A stretch of DNA of 64,000 bases. Source: Calditrichia bacterium (lineage in GTDB: Bacteria; Calditrichota; Calditrichia; RBG-13-44-9; J075). Position 1 is the stretch's first letter, and every line of letters begins with the position of its first letter. Below, in pieces: positions 8,901-18,267 of the stretch. The stretch lies in NCBI GenBank assembly GCA_028284905.1, contig JANQQU010000043.1, positions 186,001 through 250,000 on the forward strand, read 5' to 3'. Position numbers and translations under genes: made by a program. Under the pieces are notes generated by a model. The model was given only the letters and a program-made list of their open reading frames with translations, was not told where the DNA came from and searched no databases.

Positions 8901-9785
8901 ATGAAAACTAACGTTCAACCCGCAAACATCCGTTTCTCTTTCGCTATTTTATTTATCGCCAGTTTATTCCTGATGGTCGGCTGTAACAAAGATACTGTAG
9001 AGCCGGATCTGGATATTCCCACCCTGAGCGCAGACGCTGATGCTGCAGAATCCCTCGCGAGCACTGTTGGTGAAGACAATGGTGGTTTAACCGACCAGGC
9101 CGGCGACCTGATGTCCCTCGCTACCAATGATGGCTTCAATCAACTTGGCAAAACTGATGACAGTGAAGCAATTACCCGTGAATATGACGAAGATGCTGGC
9201 CTCTGGACAGTTACCCTTTCCCGGGAACGCGGCAATCCGGATGAAGGACGCTATGCCTTAGTCGAGCGCATTTATACGGTTCAATTCCTGAATGAAGATG
9301 GCCAGCCGCAGCAATTCTGGAATACAGATGGCGATACTGCCCGCACCATTAAGTTTGAAATTCTCGAAGGTGTCGGTCGCCATATTACCCGTCGCTTGTC
9401 TCAACAATTAACAGGCCTTTCCGGTAGCTTTGTTGCTACTAATGTTCACACCGATCTGGTAACGATCAATGGCAGTTATTTCCGCTCCGCAGTCGATACC
9501 GTTACTACGCAAAACGCCGTTCGCACCCTGGATCATAGCATCGATCTGACCGTCACCGATCTGGTTGGCCCGCGTGGCAGCCGTCGGGATCTCTCTCAAA
9601 AAATTAGCGGCACTATCTCCGGCACTTACGCTGCTTTTGCAACCTTCACTTCCGGTAGCGGGGGATACCGGGAGCGGGAAATTAATCGCACCTTCACAAT
9701 CAATATTGGCAGCGGTGAAGCTCAGATTCAGGTTGGCAGCGAGAATTATCGCAGCGACATTCAGACTGGTGAGCTGAGTGACTAA
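8901..9785 (+). CDS. Secreted lipoprotein of unknown function, sigma-54 controlled
   Basis: 294 residues from the ATG at 8901, which has GGAG 6 nt upstream; the frame is open further upstream to a GTG at 8817 but that would start before the promoter. The N-terminus is a lipoprotein signal with lipobox LMVGC (Cys near residue 31), followed by an acidic Ala/Asp/Ser-rich linker. The rest is beta-rich with many Thr, Gly and Arg, ending in repeated strands. No known domain recognised. Codon choice favours C-ending codons (ACC, CGC, GGC) more than its neighbours, consistent with high expression. It is a single-gene unit between a sigma-54 promoter and a strong terminator. Confidence 0.85.
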   Translation: MKTNVQPANIRFSFAILFIASLFLMVGCNKDTVEPDLDIPTLSADADAAESLASTVGEDNGGLTDQAGDLMSLATNDGFNQLGKTDDSEAITREYDEDAGLWTVTLSRERGNPDEGRYALVERIYTVQFLNEDGQPQQFWNTDGDTARTIKFEILEGVGRHITRRLSQQLTGLSGSFVATNVHTDLVTINGSYFRSAVDTVTTQNAVRTLDHSIDLTVTDLVGPRGSRRDLSQKISGTISGTYAAFATFTSGSGGYREREINRTFTINIGSGEAQIQVGSENYRSDIQTGELSD

Positions 9786-9837
9786 AAAATCAGGCTGAGG
9801 GCTTTAGGCCTGTAGTATTACTTTGAAGTGGTCTTGT

Positions 9838-9872
9838 AAAGGGAAGCGGCAATGTGCTGCTTCCCTTTTTTT
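9838..9872 (+). terminator. Rho-independent terminator of the lipoprotein gene
   Basis: A 10-bp perfect stem (AAAGGGAAGC / GCTTCCCTTT), extended inside by GCA/TGC pairing, followed by seven T in total, 50 nt after the lipoprotein stop. Confidence 0.9.
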
Positions 9873-9886
9873 ATAGTTACTAACTG

Positions 9887-10107
9887 ATGTTACGCACGTA
9901 CAAAATATTCAATACGAGAATAATTATGAAATTTTATTCCTGCCCGCAAAACACGCAAAATACGCGAAAAGTACTGATTACTATCCTGGGAATAATGCTA
10001 AGTTAAATACATGTTCTCAAGCTAGTTGCCCTTATATGCTTTGTTATAATATTTTTCGCATATTCTGCGGGATTCTCTTTCCAAGACATTTAAGTTAGGC
10101 GTAACAT
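9887..10107. repeat. MITE-like inverted-repeat element, non-coding
   Basis: A 221-bp non-coding segment bounded by perfect 9-bp inverted repeats ATGTTACGC (9887-9895) and GCGTAACAT (10099-10107). Inside lies a second imperfect inverted pair: TGCCCGC plus A-rich ACGCGAAAA at 9941-9970, against TTTTTCGCATATTCTGCGGG at 10052-10071. This nested symmetry suits a miniature transposable element or a large structured RNA/DNA hairpin. No ORF inside. The remaining 10108-10379 is AT-rich and I see no further feature in it. Confidence 0.5.
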
Positions 10108-10379
10108 GAATTAAAAAATAAAATTCGGAATATTAGCTGAATAAGACTCAAAAATGATCGGGAACACAGCATTCCCACAAATTATTCGGGATATTCCGCT
10201 GATACTGCCGAGATGGGCGAGTTTCGGCAAAGTCGCAACTTCATTGAAATATTGACACTGCATTTTCCACTACAGCAACAGATCTATTTAAATTAAAAGT
10301 TTTTGAGAAAAAGCAGCTTCCAGGAAGCTCTTTAGAGGTGAAAAGAAAATTCTACCTCATAGCAAATCGGGGAAAACTT

Positions 10380-11069
10380 ATGACCTGTCGGATGTCGATT
10401 AAAATTGTTTTATGTTTATCAATATTATTAAGCACCCAATCATTGCTCGCCCAGGCCGGAGAGAATGATCAAGCTGCAAATAGTGCGGTTATATCTTCCG
10501 GATTAGATGAATATCTGGGGGCTGTAAAATTGTTGAAGAATCGCTACCAGGGGGCATCTATCTGTCTCGAAAAAGGGCGGGATTTTCTTTTTGATCTCAC
10601 AGCGAATGCAGATCAAAAAGCAATGCTTGGCGATCAGCTGAACGAGCTGAATGCCAGTAAAGATGATTTTGAAAAAGAGCTGTTGGCGATTCGCCTGGAA
10701 CAGTTTAAATCCAGCGTGATTGAATACGGTCTGGATAATGATGAAATTCTCTCCGCATCCTTGTCGGGAGAATCCGCCCGACATCTGGACAGATTATACC
10801 ATTACGCCAATGCCGCCATTGATATTCAACGGGACAATCTTAATAAGTGTGCGCAATATCTGGAACGCGGTGCCTTGTTGATGCGTGCTTTGTCCGAAAA
10901 TGAATACCAGATCACTTCAACTCGTGTCAATGAATTAAATGATCTCATGGTCAACGAATTACAGCCTTTGCAGGATACGATCCCGATGCAGATTAGTGCA
11001 CTGGAAGATTTTCTGGCTTCAGTATCACTGCTAAAAAGAACCGAAGTATATGCGGCGGTTCGAAAATAA
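10380..11069 (+). CDS. Secreted alpha-helical protein of unknown function
   Basis: 229 residues from the ATG at 10380, preceded by GGGGAAAA; in-frame GTG 10338 and ATG 10392 are alternatives. A signal peptide (VLCLSILLSTQSLLAQA) is followed by an almost wholly helical, Leu- and Glu-rich mature region with two Cys (ICLEK near residue 62 and NKCAQ near 160). No known domain recognised. It could be a periplasmic helical-bundle protein. Its stop is 3 nt from the stop of the convergent M28 peptidase gene. Confidence 0.75.
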   Translation: MTCRMSIKIVLCLSILLSTQSLLAQAGENDQAANSAVISSGLDEYLGAVKLLKNRYQGASICLEKGRDFLFDLTANADQKAMLGDQLNELNASKDDFEKELLAIRLEQFKSSVIEYGLDNDEILSASLSGESARHLDRLYHYANAAIDIQRDNLNKCAQYLERGALLMRALSENEYQITSTRVNELNDLMVNELQPLQDTIPMQISALEDFLASVSLLKRTEVYAAVRK

Positions 11070-11072
11070 GTT

Positions 11073-12077
11073 TTAGGCTTCTTTAGCTGGGGGAGGTGTT
11101 ACGACGATCTGCGACCGTTGAGTGATGTACCAGTAAACGCCTTTTATAACCTCTGCCATCCCATCGAAACTTAAAGTCTCGATTGTGTCGCTGGGGCGGT
11201 GATAGTTTTTGTTGCGATAGAATGCCGTATCGGTAATCATGATCGCTGGAAAACCATATTTCCAGTAACTCTGATGGTCGGAAAGGCCGACGCCGGGGAT
11301 AAATGCCGGGGCGTTTATCGAGAAAACATCCACACTACAAGCCTGCGTCATAAAGTTCTTACAACGGCGAACAAGTCCCCAATTTCCCAAATTCCCCACA
11401 ATACTGATGTAATTTCCCACTGATGGATAGCAGAGCTTTAATGGCGCCAGTGGATAGCTTTGTGAATTTTCCTCCTGGGTGAAATACCCAATCATCTCCA
11501 GGCTGATCATTTCCTTGACCGGAATGCCATTATCGGAAAGGCTGCGAGCATGCACATCACTGCCCATATGACCGGTTTTGAAAAATGGAGGCTCTTCCAG
11601 CGTGTAAGCAATCAGATCGATGCGATATTTCAGGCGAGGCTTAAGCTTTCCTAATAAACGGGCCAATTCGATGATACCGGCAACACCACTGGCATTGTCG
11701 TCTGCACCGGGCTGATCTTCACAAACATCATAATGGGCACCAACAATAACCCGATCTGCCTGCGATGGCCCAAAAGAGCAAATAACATTTCGGTAGGTGC
11801 TGTCACTGAATTGATATTCCTGAATGGTAACGTTACCACCGGTTTTTTCAAAACTCTGACGAATAATTTCGGCCGCCTCGTCCAGGGCATCCACATTGGT
11901 ATAGTTGCGGGGTTTGCTGAGGCGCGTCAGGGAAGAAACGGTTTCATACAACTTTATTTTGCTAACCGGAATGGAAATTTGCGGCAGGTATATTTCCGAA
12001 GTGGGATTTGTCATTACGTAGACAACAAAGAAAATCACAATCGGTGATAAAACGATGATCCAGAATAGTAGGCTCAT
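11073..12077 (-). CDS. M28-family zinc aminopeptidase, membrane-anchored
   Basis: 334 residues. An N-terminal hydrophobic segment (residues 2-24) is a signal anchor, so the catalytic domain is probably periplasmic. The di-zinc peptidase motifs are visible: GAHYD, GADDNASG, TLEEPPFF with the catalytic Glu pair, and the final His in NYHRPSD. These proteins remove N-terminal residues from peptides. I use the ATG at 12077; an in-frame TTG at 12086 would add three residues. No clear ribosome-binding site for either. Confidence 0.88.
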   Translation of the reverse strand: MSLLFWIIVLSPIVIFFVVYVMTNPTSEIYLPQISIPVSKIKLYETVSSLTRLSKPRNYTNVDALDEAAEIIRQSFEKTGGNVTIQEYQFSDSTYRNVICSFGPSQADRVIVGAHYDVCEDQPGADDNASGVAGIIELARLLGKLKPRLKYRIDLIAYTLEEPPFFKTGHMGSDVHARSLSDNGIPVKEMISLEMIGYFTQEENSQSYPLAPLKLCYPSVGNYISIVGNLGNWGLVRRCKNFMTQACSVDVFSINAPAFIPGVGLSDHQSYWKYGFPAIMITDTAFYRNKNYHRPSDTIETLSFDGMAEVIKGVYWYITQRSQIVVTPPPAKEA

Positions 12078-12270
12078 AGAGGGCAATCATCCGTTTTGCG
12101 GCGGTTTACGAACTCGTCCACTTTTCTAATTCGACATTCGAATGCAGTTGTTTTTATCTTGAAACCAGCAAGATTATATCTATCGGCATTCCCATCGGAA
12201 AACCTTAAGAATAAAACATGGTGGAAATCAAAATCCAAACCAATTTATTGTTTTTCAATGATATGTGGGA

Positions 12271-13398
12271 TCAATTCGTAGCGGCACCGAAGCAAAAAAT
12301 AGTGCCCTCAACCGAACCAACGACCAGTTTGTTTTCCCCAACTCCCGGGGAGGCATAGATCTCCATACCGGTTGGATATTCCCATTCTACTTCACCAGAC
12401 AAGATATCAATTGCATAAACATTACCGCTTTTACCACCAAGGATCACCCGCTCTCCGACAATAACCGGGGAGGCATCGATGCGGGATTTCTCCCGAAATG
12501 TCCAAAGCTCTTCACCGCTGCCGGTATCCAGTGCCCGCAGGATTTTATCCCGACCACCGATAACCGCTACTTTTTCTGTAACGGCAGCGGAAGAGTAATA
12601 GGGGAATTTGCGTTTGGCATGCTCATATGTCCACACTATCTCAGATGCCTGGAGGTCCAGGCAAACAACCTGGTTGTCGAAGGTGCCGACATAGACCCGG
12701 TTCGCCAGAATTGCCGGGCTTGCGGCAACATAGGAGCCGATAGAAATAGCGTTTGATTGTTTTCCGGTGTTAATGTCGACTATGCGTAGAAAGCCATCGC
12801 ATCCGGTAGAGATAATTCCACCCTGGTAAATCGCCGGACTGCTGTGAACGTAATTGTCTGTCTCCAGCTTCCAGAGCAGTTTTCCATCGCTGGCATTCAG
12901 GCAATATAAAAATTGGTCGTAAGAGCCAAAGATGACTTTGTCTTCATAAATATTTGCAGAAGAGATGATTTCTCCTTCTGTCAGGAAAGACCAGCGCTGT
13001 TCGCCGGTTTCGCTGGAAACAGCATGGAACAATCCCGATTCATCACCAAAGAAGACCAGGCCGTCCGCCACTGATGGAGAAGATTTTATCTCTCCAGTGG
13101 CCTTGTATTTCCATTTTACGCTGCCATCGTCGGCGTTCAGCGCGTAAAGGTTAGAGTCTAATGAAGAGAGGTAAACAGTGCCGCCAACAATTGCCGGGGC
13201 AGATTCGATATCGCCATCGAGTTGGAAGGTCCAGAGTAATTCCGGGGATTCTGGTAAGCTCGTGTGTGCCACACCGGTAAGCTGGGCGTTTCCCCGAAAC
13301 ATTGGCCAGGCAGCCGTTTCATTGTTTTCTGCCCAGCCAGCCGTGGCGATAAAAATGGCCGTAAAACTATATATTAAAAATTGATATGCTTTTTGCAT
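12271..13398 (-). CDS. Secreted PQQ-type beta-propeller protein (BamB-like fold)
   Basis: 375 residues from the ATG at 13398, where the signal peptide (ending AGWA) begins naturally; an in-frame TTG at 13416 is less likely. After WPMFRGNAQLTG come seven or eight repeats of the type 'SSPAI..G.VY.GS.D..LYALNA.DG...W', the quinoprotein propeller blade. No quinone ligands typical of the dehydrogenases are evident, so it is more likely a structural or binding propeller, as in BamB or PQQ-like scaffolds. Same strand as its neighbours on both sides. Confidence 0.88.
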   Translation of the reverse strand: MQKAYQFLIYSFTAIFIATAGWAENNETAAWPMFRGNAQLTGVAHTSLPESPELLWTFQLDGDIESAPAIVGGTVYLSSLDSNLYALNADDGSVKWKYKATGEIKSSPSVADGLVFFGDESGLFHAVSSETGEQRWSFLTEGEIISSANIYEDKVIFGSYDQFLYCLNASDGKLLWKLETDNYVHSSPAIYQGGIISTGCDGFLRIVDINTGKQSNAISIGSYVAASPAILANRVYVGTFDNQVVCLDLQASEIVWTYEHAKRKFPYYSSAAVTEKVAVIGGRDKILRALDTGSGEELWTFREKSRIDASPVIVGERVILGGKSGNVYAIDILSGEVEWEYPTGMEIYASPGVGENKLVVGSVEGTIFCFGAATN

Positions 13399-13508
13399 TT
13401 TCCAGTCCCTTTTCAATCATCTATCTTCAGCTCTAATCAGAACTCTTAATCATTCCCTTTGGTTCCGTGTAATACCAGTTGCGTTGAGTTAATATAATAG
13501 TCGTTTTT

Positions 13509-14657
13509 CTAGAATGCTTCCTGGTAAATTTGCAGGAGAGACGCTTCGTCAACTTTGCGCGGGTTGAAATTGCCGGTCCACTGAGTCGCCGCATCGGCTG
13601 CCAGTTTCGGGAGGATTTCTGCATCAATGCCGCAAGATTGCAAATTCTCTGGCAGTTTCGCGGCTGCCTGCAGCTGTCGTAGACGCGTGATTAATTTTTC
13701 AACATCGCCATTCCCGGTCAGTTTCTGCAGATTGGCAGCCTGCACAAGATCGCCATAAAGACCGTTAACTATTGTGCTGTTATAGCGCATGACATGCGGG
13801 AGCATTAAACCGACAGCAATGCCGTGCGTAATGTTGAAACGGGCAGTGAGCGGATTTGCACAGGCATGTGCAGCGCCGAGCATGGAGTTTTCAATCGCCA
13901 AACCGGAGAAGTGAGCCCCTAATAGCATCTGTCCCCACGCTTCCGTATGAGATTTATCTTCCAAAACGGTTTCAAAATTTTTCTCGAGCATTTTCCAGGC
14001 TTCCCGGGCAAACATTTGCGAAATGGGATTGCGTTTGCTGGTAACATAACTTTCCAGGGCGTGAGAAACGGCATCAATACCGGTAACGACAGCAACATCC
14101 TGCGGCACACTTTTCGGGAGCAGCGGATCGAGAATTACCACCCGAAATCGTGCTTTAATATCCCCACAGGCCATTTTTCGATGATTTTCTTCCTGGGAAA
14201 TGAGCGCAAAGGATTGTCCTTCGCTGCCGGTGCCGGCTGTGGTCGGAATGCCAATCGAAGGAAGCATCGGTTCAGTCGCTTTGCCAACCCCCCAGTAGTC
14301 TTCCATCTTTCCGCCATTGGTATAGAGGAAGTTAATGCCTTTGGAACAATCCATCGCACTACCGCCCCCCAGGCCGATAATGCCGTCGATATCCCCGATT
14401 GATTTGGCAAACTGCACACCTTTTTCGACATGCCGGGTGGTAGGGTTCTCCTCCACGTCCTGAAAGATAAAAGTTGCTATACCGGCGGCCTGCAACGATT
14501 TTTCTGCAGCAGCGACATGCCCGGCATTCACAATGCCGGGATCCGTTACAATTAAAGCACGTTTGATGTTGAGTTCTTTGGTGAGCTCCCCCAGGCGTTG
14601 CAGGCTGTTTTCGCCAAAAATCATCCGGGTGGTGGGATTAAAATCAAAAGTCAGCAT
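13509..14657 (-). CDS. Iron-containing alcohol dehydrogenase
   Basis: 382 residues, full length for the Fe-ADH (type III) family. The N-terminal Rossmann-like domain holds GGGSAMDCSK at about residues 97-106. The iron ligands are in the C-terminal helical domain: Asp and His of TGIDAVSHALESY near 196-200, and His of GAAHACANPL and FNITHGIAVG near 264 and 278. It oxidises or reduces a primary alcohol/aldehyde pair with NAD(P); the substrate is not deducible. Transcribed alone or ahead of the propeller gene 110 nt downstream. Confidence 0.92.
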   Translation of the reverse strand: MLTFDFNPTTRMIFGENSLQRLGELTKELNIKRALIVTDPGIVNAGHVAAAEKSLQAAGIATFIFQDVEENPTTRHVEKGVQFAKSIGDIDGIIGLGGGSAMDCSKGINFLYTNGGKMEDYWGVGKATEPMLPSIGIPTTAGTGSEGQSFALISQEENHRKMACGDIKARFRVVILDPLLPKSVPQDVAVVTGIDAVSHALESYVTSKRNPISQMFAREAWKMLEKNFETVLEDKSHTEAWGQMLLGAHFSGLAIENSMLGAAHACANPLTARFNITHGIAVGLMLPHVMRYNSTIVNGLYGDLVQAANLQKLTGNGDVEKLITRLRQLQAAAKLPENLQSCGIDAEILPKLAADAATQWTGNFNPRKVDEASLLQIYQEAF

Positions 14658-14943
14658 AGTCGGTCCATTTTCTCGAATTCATATCGCGCAATCAGAATTA
14701 TTATAAGTGCTTTTTAGAAGATAGTTGCAAAAAACCGAATCGATGCGCCGTGGAATATAATCAACTGTTTACAGCGAAGAAATTGAAAAGAGAGTTAATC
14801 TGAAAACACCCTTATCGGAAATGATTCAAAAAGCATTATGGTCTCACTGTTAATAGCATTTTTTTTAATTGTAATAAGCCTGCGGATAGCTTAGGTTTAG
14901 GCGGAAGAAAACCTGTTGGATACTGATTTCCCCGGAGAAGAAT

Positions 14944-16206
14944 GTGGCAAAACATCAAAAGAAGCGACGGAAAACGGAAGAAGCGCCCGCACGTAAGCGA
15001 ATTACCTTTCGGGATGTGTTGGAGTCCCTGGAGAAATATGAACCGGAAAAGTTTACGCCGGGTATTAATCCGGAAACCCTCGCACACCTACCTTATCGTA
15101 AAGAACTGGCCCTGAAAAACGAAGCCTTACGAAAATTCTGGCAATTTACCCGTTTGCCGGGGCGAGCCTCACGGACATTGGCAGCCCCGCAGCCCCGGGA
15201 ATACCTTAGCACCAGTAACCGAAGAATTTTTGAACGGGGCGGGCATTTTTTTCTGTATTCTCCGGAAAAAAAAGATGTAAAAGCAAAACAGTTCTTTCAG
15301 CCCTCTTCCCTGGAAAACGCTAACTATCGTGCAGTATATAAATTTTTGGCGGAAAAGATCAATCAACCTGCCTATGTCAAGTTTGCCCGGATGTTAAATT
15401 TTATAACCGTGCGCGGTGGAGACAGTGGAATTGCGGTTGTTCTGAACATGACCAAACTTGATAGCTCCGTCGTTCGAAAAATGAAGAACCTTGCTAGCCA
15501 ACTGGTTGGCATGGATAAAAATGTCATCGCATTCTACGCCAGTCCTTTACAATTGAGAACCGGCCATTATCTCGGGATCAGCCGCCCAACTGGTCAGCTC
15601 CGTTTTAAAACGATCACCGGTCCGGATAAAATGCTGCTGGAGACAGGAACTCAGAAATTCCGTTATCCGCCAATGCTTTATTCGCCCTTAAACGAGGCAA
15701 TGGTGCCGGTGATGATCAATTCACTGAGAAATCTGATGCAGCCGCAGCCGCAGGAAAAACTCATTGATATCTTTTGTGGATATGGGTTATGGTCTCATTC
15801 GCTTGCCGGCAATTTCGCCGAAGTGCTGGGGATTGACATCGATGGATTGTGGGTAGATGCCGCCAATGCGAATTTCGGCCCGGGCAGCTCCCGGAAGCGC
15901 GTTCGTTTTATCTCCAAACGATTAAAGTCCAGCAATCTGGAGGAAGCATTGCTTAGCAAAACCAAAAGAAGCGAAACGGTGCTTCTCTCCCAATTTCCCG
16001 GCAATTTACCACCCGGTTTGCTAAAAACTCTTGCCGGACGTGGGCCGGAGAAGGTGCTGCATTTCTTTCACGATATAAATGATATGCCTTCCCGGTTGGG
16101 CGAATGGCGCAGTAATGGTTACCGCTTCTCGAAAATTGTTCCGGTAGATGCACTGCCCGGTGTGCCGATATTGAAAGCATTTGCATTATTGGAGAGGCTT
16201 TCTTAA
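14944..16206 (+). CDS. TrmA/RlmD-like SAM-dependent RNA methyltransferase homologue, catalytic residues lost
   Basis: 420 residues with a GTG start and GGAG 6 nt upstream. A Lys/Arg-rich N-terminus (residues 1-20) suits RNA binding. The class I methyltransferase domain begins near residue 270 with LIDIFCGYGLWS (SAM motif I) and GIDID, and ends in PVDALP..PILKAFALLER, matching the C-terminal signature of uracil-5 methyltransferases (PVDMFP.T.HVE). The DPPR motif is replaced by QFPGN and the catalytic Cys motif (SCNP) by FHDIN. No TRAM domain or Fe-S cysteine cluster. It is probably a homologue with altered chemistry or a non-catalytic RNA-binding protein. Confidence 0.8.
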   Translation: MAKHQKKRRKTEEAPARKRITFRDVLESLEKYEPEKFTPGINPETLAHLPYRKELALKNEALRKFWQFTRLPGRASRTLAAPQPREYLSTSNRRIFERGGHFFLYSPEKKDVKAKQFFQPSSLENANYRAVYKFLAEKINQPAYVKFARMLNFITVRGGDSGIAVVLNMTKLDSSVVRKMKNLASQLVGMDKNVIAFYASPLQLRTGHYLGISRPTGQLRFKTITGPDKMLLETGTQKFRYPPMLYSPLNEAMVPVMINSLRNLMQPQPQEKLIDIFCGYGLWSHSLAGNFAEVLGIDIDGLWVDAANANFGPGSSRKRVRFISKRLKSSNLEEALLSKTKRSETVLLSQFPGNLPPGLLKTLAGRGPEKVLHFFHDINDMPSRLGEWRSNGYRFSKIVPVDALPGVPILKAFALLERLS

Positions 16207-16341
16207 ACCGTCGGTTCTATTTTGTGCGTTTAATCGTTCGCTACCGACAGGAAATGTTTATTTTTCCAAAATAGTTCATAAACGAATATTATTTATCTGC
16301 TGCCAGAACAGGGTTTCTGCGCGCTACGAATATTGTTTCCC

Positions 16342-18165
16342 ATGAGAATTCTCAAAACTTTTACGATCCTTTGTTGCTTTTTGGGCACACTTTGCGCTCA
16401 GGAAGGGTATGAAGTCCAGAGTATTGAGTTTGAGGGAAATACTGCCTTTTCTGCTTCATCCCTTGCCTATTACATGGAAACTTACAGCGTTGGCGCACTT
16501 TCCAAGTTGATGCTTGGGAAAGACGTTTATCTGTTTTCACAAGAAATGCTCGATAGCGATGTGGATCGCCTGATCCGTTTCTATCAACGGGAGGGGTTCC
16601 TGCATGTGCAAATTGTCGCGGCCATCACATCTCAAAATCATCGTGAAAAGAAGCTGTCTCTACAAATTACCGTCACAGAAAATATGCCAGTCGAGATAGA
16701 GAGTGTCACTTATAACCTCATCGCAGATCCTGAGAACTACAATGAAGCAAACGCGTTGATTGATAATATCTGGCCGGAAATGAGTGCGATGATGGGGCAG
16801 CGGTTTCGGGATGAGGATGTTCGCAGCGCCCAGGAAGCCTTGGTCAAAAAATTTCAACAGCAAGGATTCCCTTACATACAAATCACGCCGCAAATCACCG
16901 TAAATGAACCTCAGAATACTGCAGAAATCACCTGGGATATAGAAAGCGGTCCTCGCTGTGTTTTTAGTGATATTTTTATTGCCGGTAATGAGCATATCAG
17001 TGAAAACTTAATCCGCAAGCAAACCGCCTTTCGTTCTGGCGATTTATTTGATATTAGAAAAATCGATGCTACCCAGAAAAGAATTTTTGACCTGGGGATA
17101 TTTACCATCGTTAGCGTCAGTGCCAGACTGGATGCAGCAACAAACAGCGAAGTGGCCGTTGAGATCCAGGTAAAAGAAGCGCCACGGTTGTCTGCCAAGT
17201 TTGGTGTTGGATACGGCCGTGAGGATCGATTTCGGGCATTTACGGAAACGCGCCGGCTGGGATTTCTGGGCGGTGCCCGTCGGGCGACTCTGGCACTGAA
17301 GCATTCCGGCCTGGAACCTTATAATGCTGATTTAAATTTTATCCAGCCGGCCTTTTTACATCCACGCTTAAGTTTGCGCATTAACCCATTTGCACTGCGG
17401 CAGAAAGAACCCGGTTTCCTTTTAAATCGCACCGGTAGTAGTATTGCCAAGCAATATGCACTCTTTGATTATACGACGACGACCATCAGTTATTCATTTG
17501 AACAGGTCGATCTGGATACCAGCAGTGTTACCAGCGGAACGGCCAGCAGCACCGATTTAACCGCTCTCTACAATAAGGCAAGCATTACCTTCGGCATTCT
17601 TCGAGACAATTCCCAACCTTTGTTTTTCCCGCTCAGCGGTTTTTATACCAGTCTTGTTTACAAATACTCCGGCGTTGGTTTTCGGAGCCGTTATCGTTAT
17701 CAACGGTTGCAGGGGGAAGTGCGCTGGTATCAGAAAATTAGCGGAAAATGGGTGTTTGCCAGCCGGATAAAAGGTGGCGTGGTAACATCTCGGGATACCG
17801 ATGGGTTTATCCCGGTAGAGGAAAGATTTTATGCCGGTGGCAGTAATTCCGTGCGGGGTTGGTCCCGGGCGAGGTTAGGACCCCAGGATGGCAGCGGCAT
17901 TCCTGTTGGTGGAAATAGTTTGTTGGAGATTGGTGGTGAGTTACGGTATCCATTATACGGATTATTGTCCGGAGTGGTTTTCGGGGATGCCGGCAATGTC
18001 TGGGAAAAATCCTGGCGATTTGAAACGACAGAACTCCGATACGCTCTGGGAATTGGTATTCGCTTCGAAACGCCGATTGGACCATTACGCCTGGATGCTG
18101 CACAACCGGTGTGGGATCCAAATAAAACGGTGCAAGTGCATGTCAGCGTGGGACAGGCTTTCTAA
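16342..18165 (+). CDS. tamA: TamA/BamA-type Omp85 outer-membrane protein
   Basis: 607 residues from the ATG at 16342, where the signal peptide (ending LCAQ) starts; a TTG at 16333 is in frame. POTRA domains occupy about residues 22-285, with the recurring pattern 'IEFEGNTAFS' and 'IFIAGNEHIS'. The Omp85 barrel follows, with the conserved GGSNSVRGW near residue 500 and a final strand ending in Phe (VHVSVGQAF). TamA inserts or assembles outer-membrane proteins, or with TamB moves phospholipids to the outer membrane. The next gene is the large TamB homologue, supporting TamA rather than BamA. No strong ribosome-binding site. Confidence 0.9.
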   Translation: MRILKTFTILCCFLGTLCAQEGYEVQSIEFEGNTAFSASSLAYYMETYSVGALSKLMLGKDVYLFSQEMLDSDVDRLIRFYQREGFLHVQIVAAITSQNHREKKLSLQITVTENMPVEIESVTYNLIADPENYNEANALIDNIWPEMSAMMGQRFRDEDVRSAQEALVKKFQQQGFPYIQITPQITVNEPQNTAEITWDIESGPRCVFSDIFIAGNEHISENLIRKQTAFRSGDLFDIRKIDATQKRIFDLGIFTIVSVSARLDAATNSEVAVEIQVKEAPRLSAKFGVGYGREDRFRAFTETRRLGFLGGARRATLALKHSGLEPYNADLNFIQPAFLHPRLSLRINPFALRQKEPGFLLNRTGSSIAKQYALFDYTTTTISYSFEQVDLDTSSVTSGTASSTDLTALYNKASITFGILRDNSQPLFFPLSGFYTSLVYKYSGVGFRSRYRYQRLQGEVRWYQKISGKWVFASRIKGGVVTSRDTDGFIPVEERFYAGGSNSVRGWSRARLGPQDGSGIPVGGNSLLEIGGELRYPLYGLLSGVVFGDAGNVWEKSWRFETTELRYALGIGIRFETPIGPLRLDAAQPVWDPNKTVQVHVSVGQAF

Positions 18166-18180
18166 AAATCGGTTGTTTGA

Positions 18181-18211
18181 GTTTCGTGTGATTCGCGTAT
18201 TTCGCGGGCAT
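18181..18211. repeat. Copy of the GCGGG/CGCGAA dispersed intergenic repeat
   Basis: GTTTCGTGTGATTCGCGTAT followed by TTCGCGGGCA, in the short gap between tamA and tamB. On the minus strand it starts TGCCCGCGAAATACGCGAA, close to the inner arm of the element at 9941-9970. A shorter related stretch (TTTCGCGGGCA) is at 22991-23001. Confidence 0.45.
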
Positions 18212-18267
18212 CTTGTATGATTGTTTAAGCGGTTGTGTAATATGTTAAAAATATAAAGTAAAGATCT

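Noticed and set aside
12096-12281. 61-codon plus-strand ORF in the gap between the M28 and propeller genes
   Set aside because: No ribosome-binding site and no protein-like pattern; overlaps the end of the propeller gene.
13947-14402. 151-codon plus-strand ORF opposite the Fe-alcohol dehydrogenase
   Set aside because: Lies wholly inside a clear gene on the other strand, has no ribosome-binding site and shows no protein-like motif.
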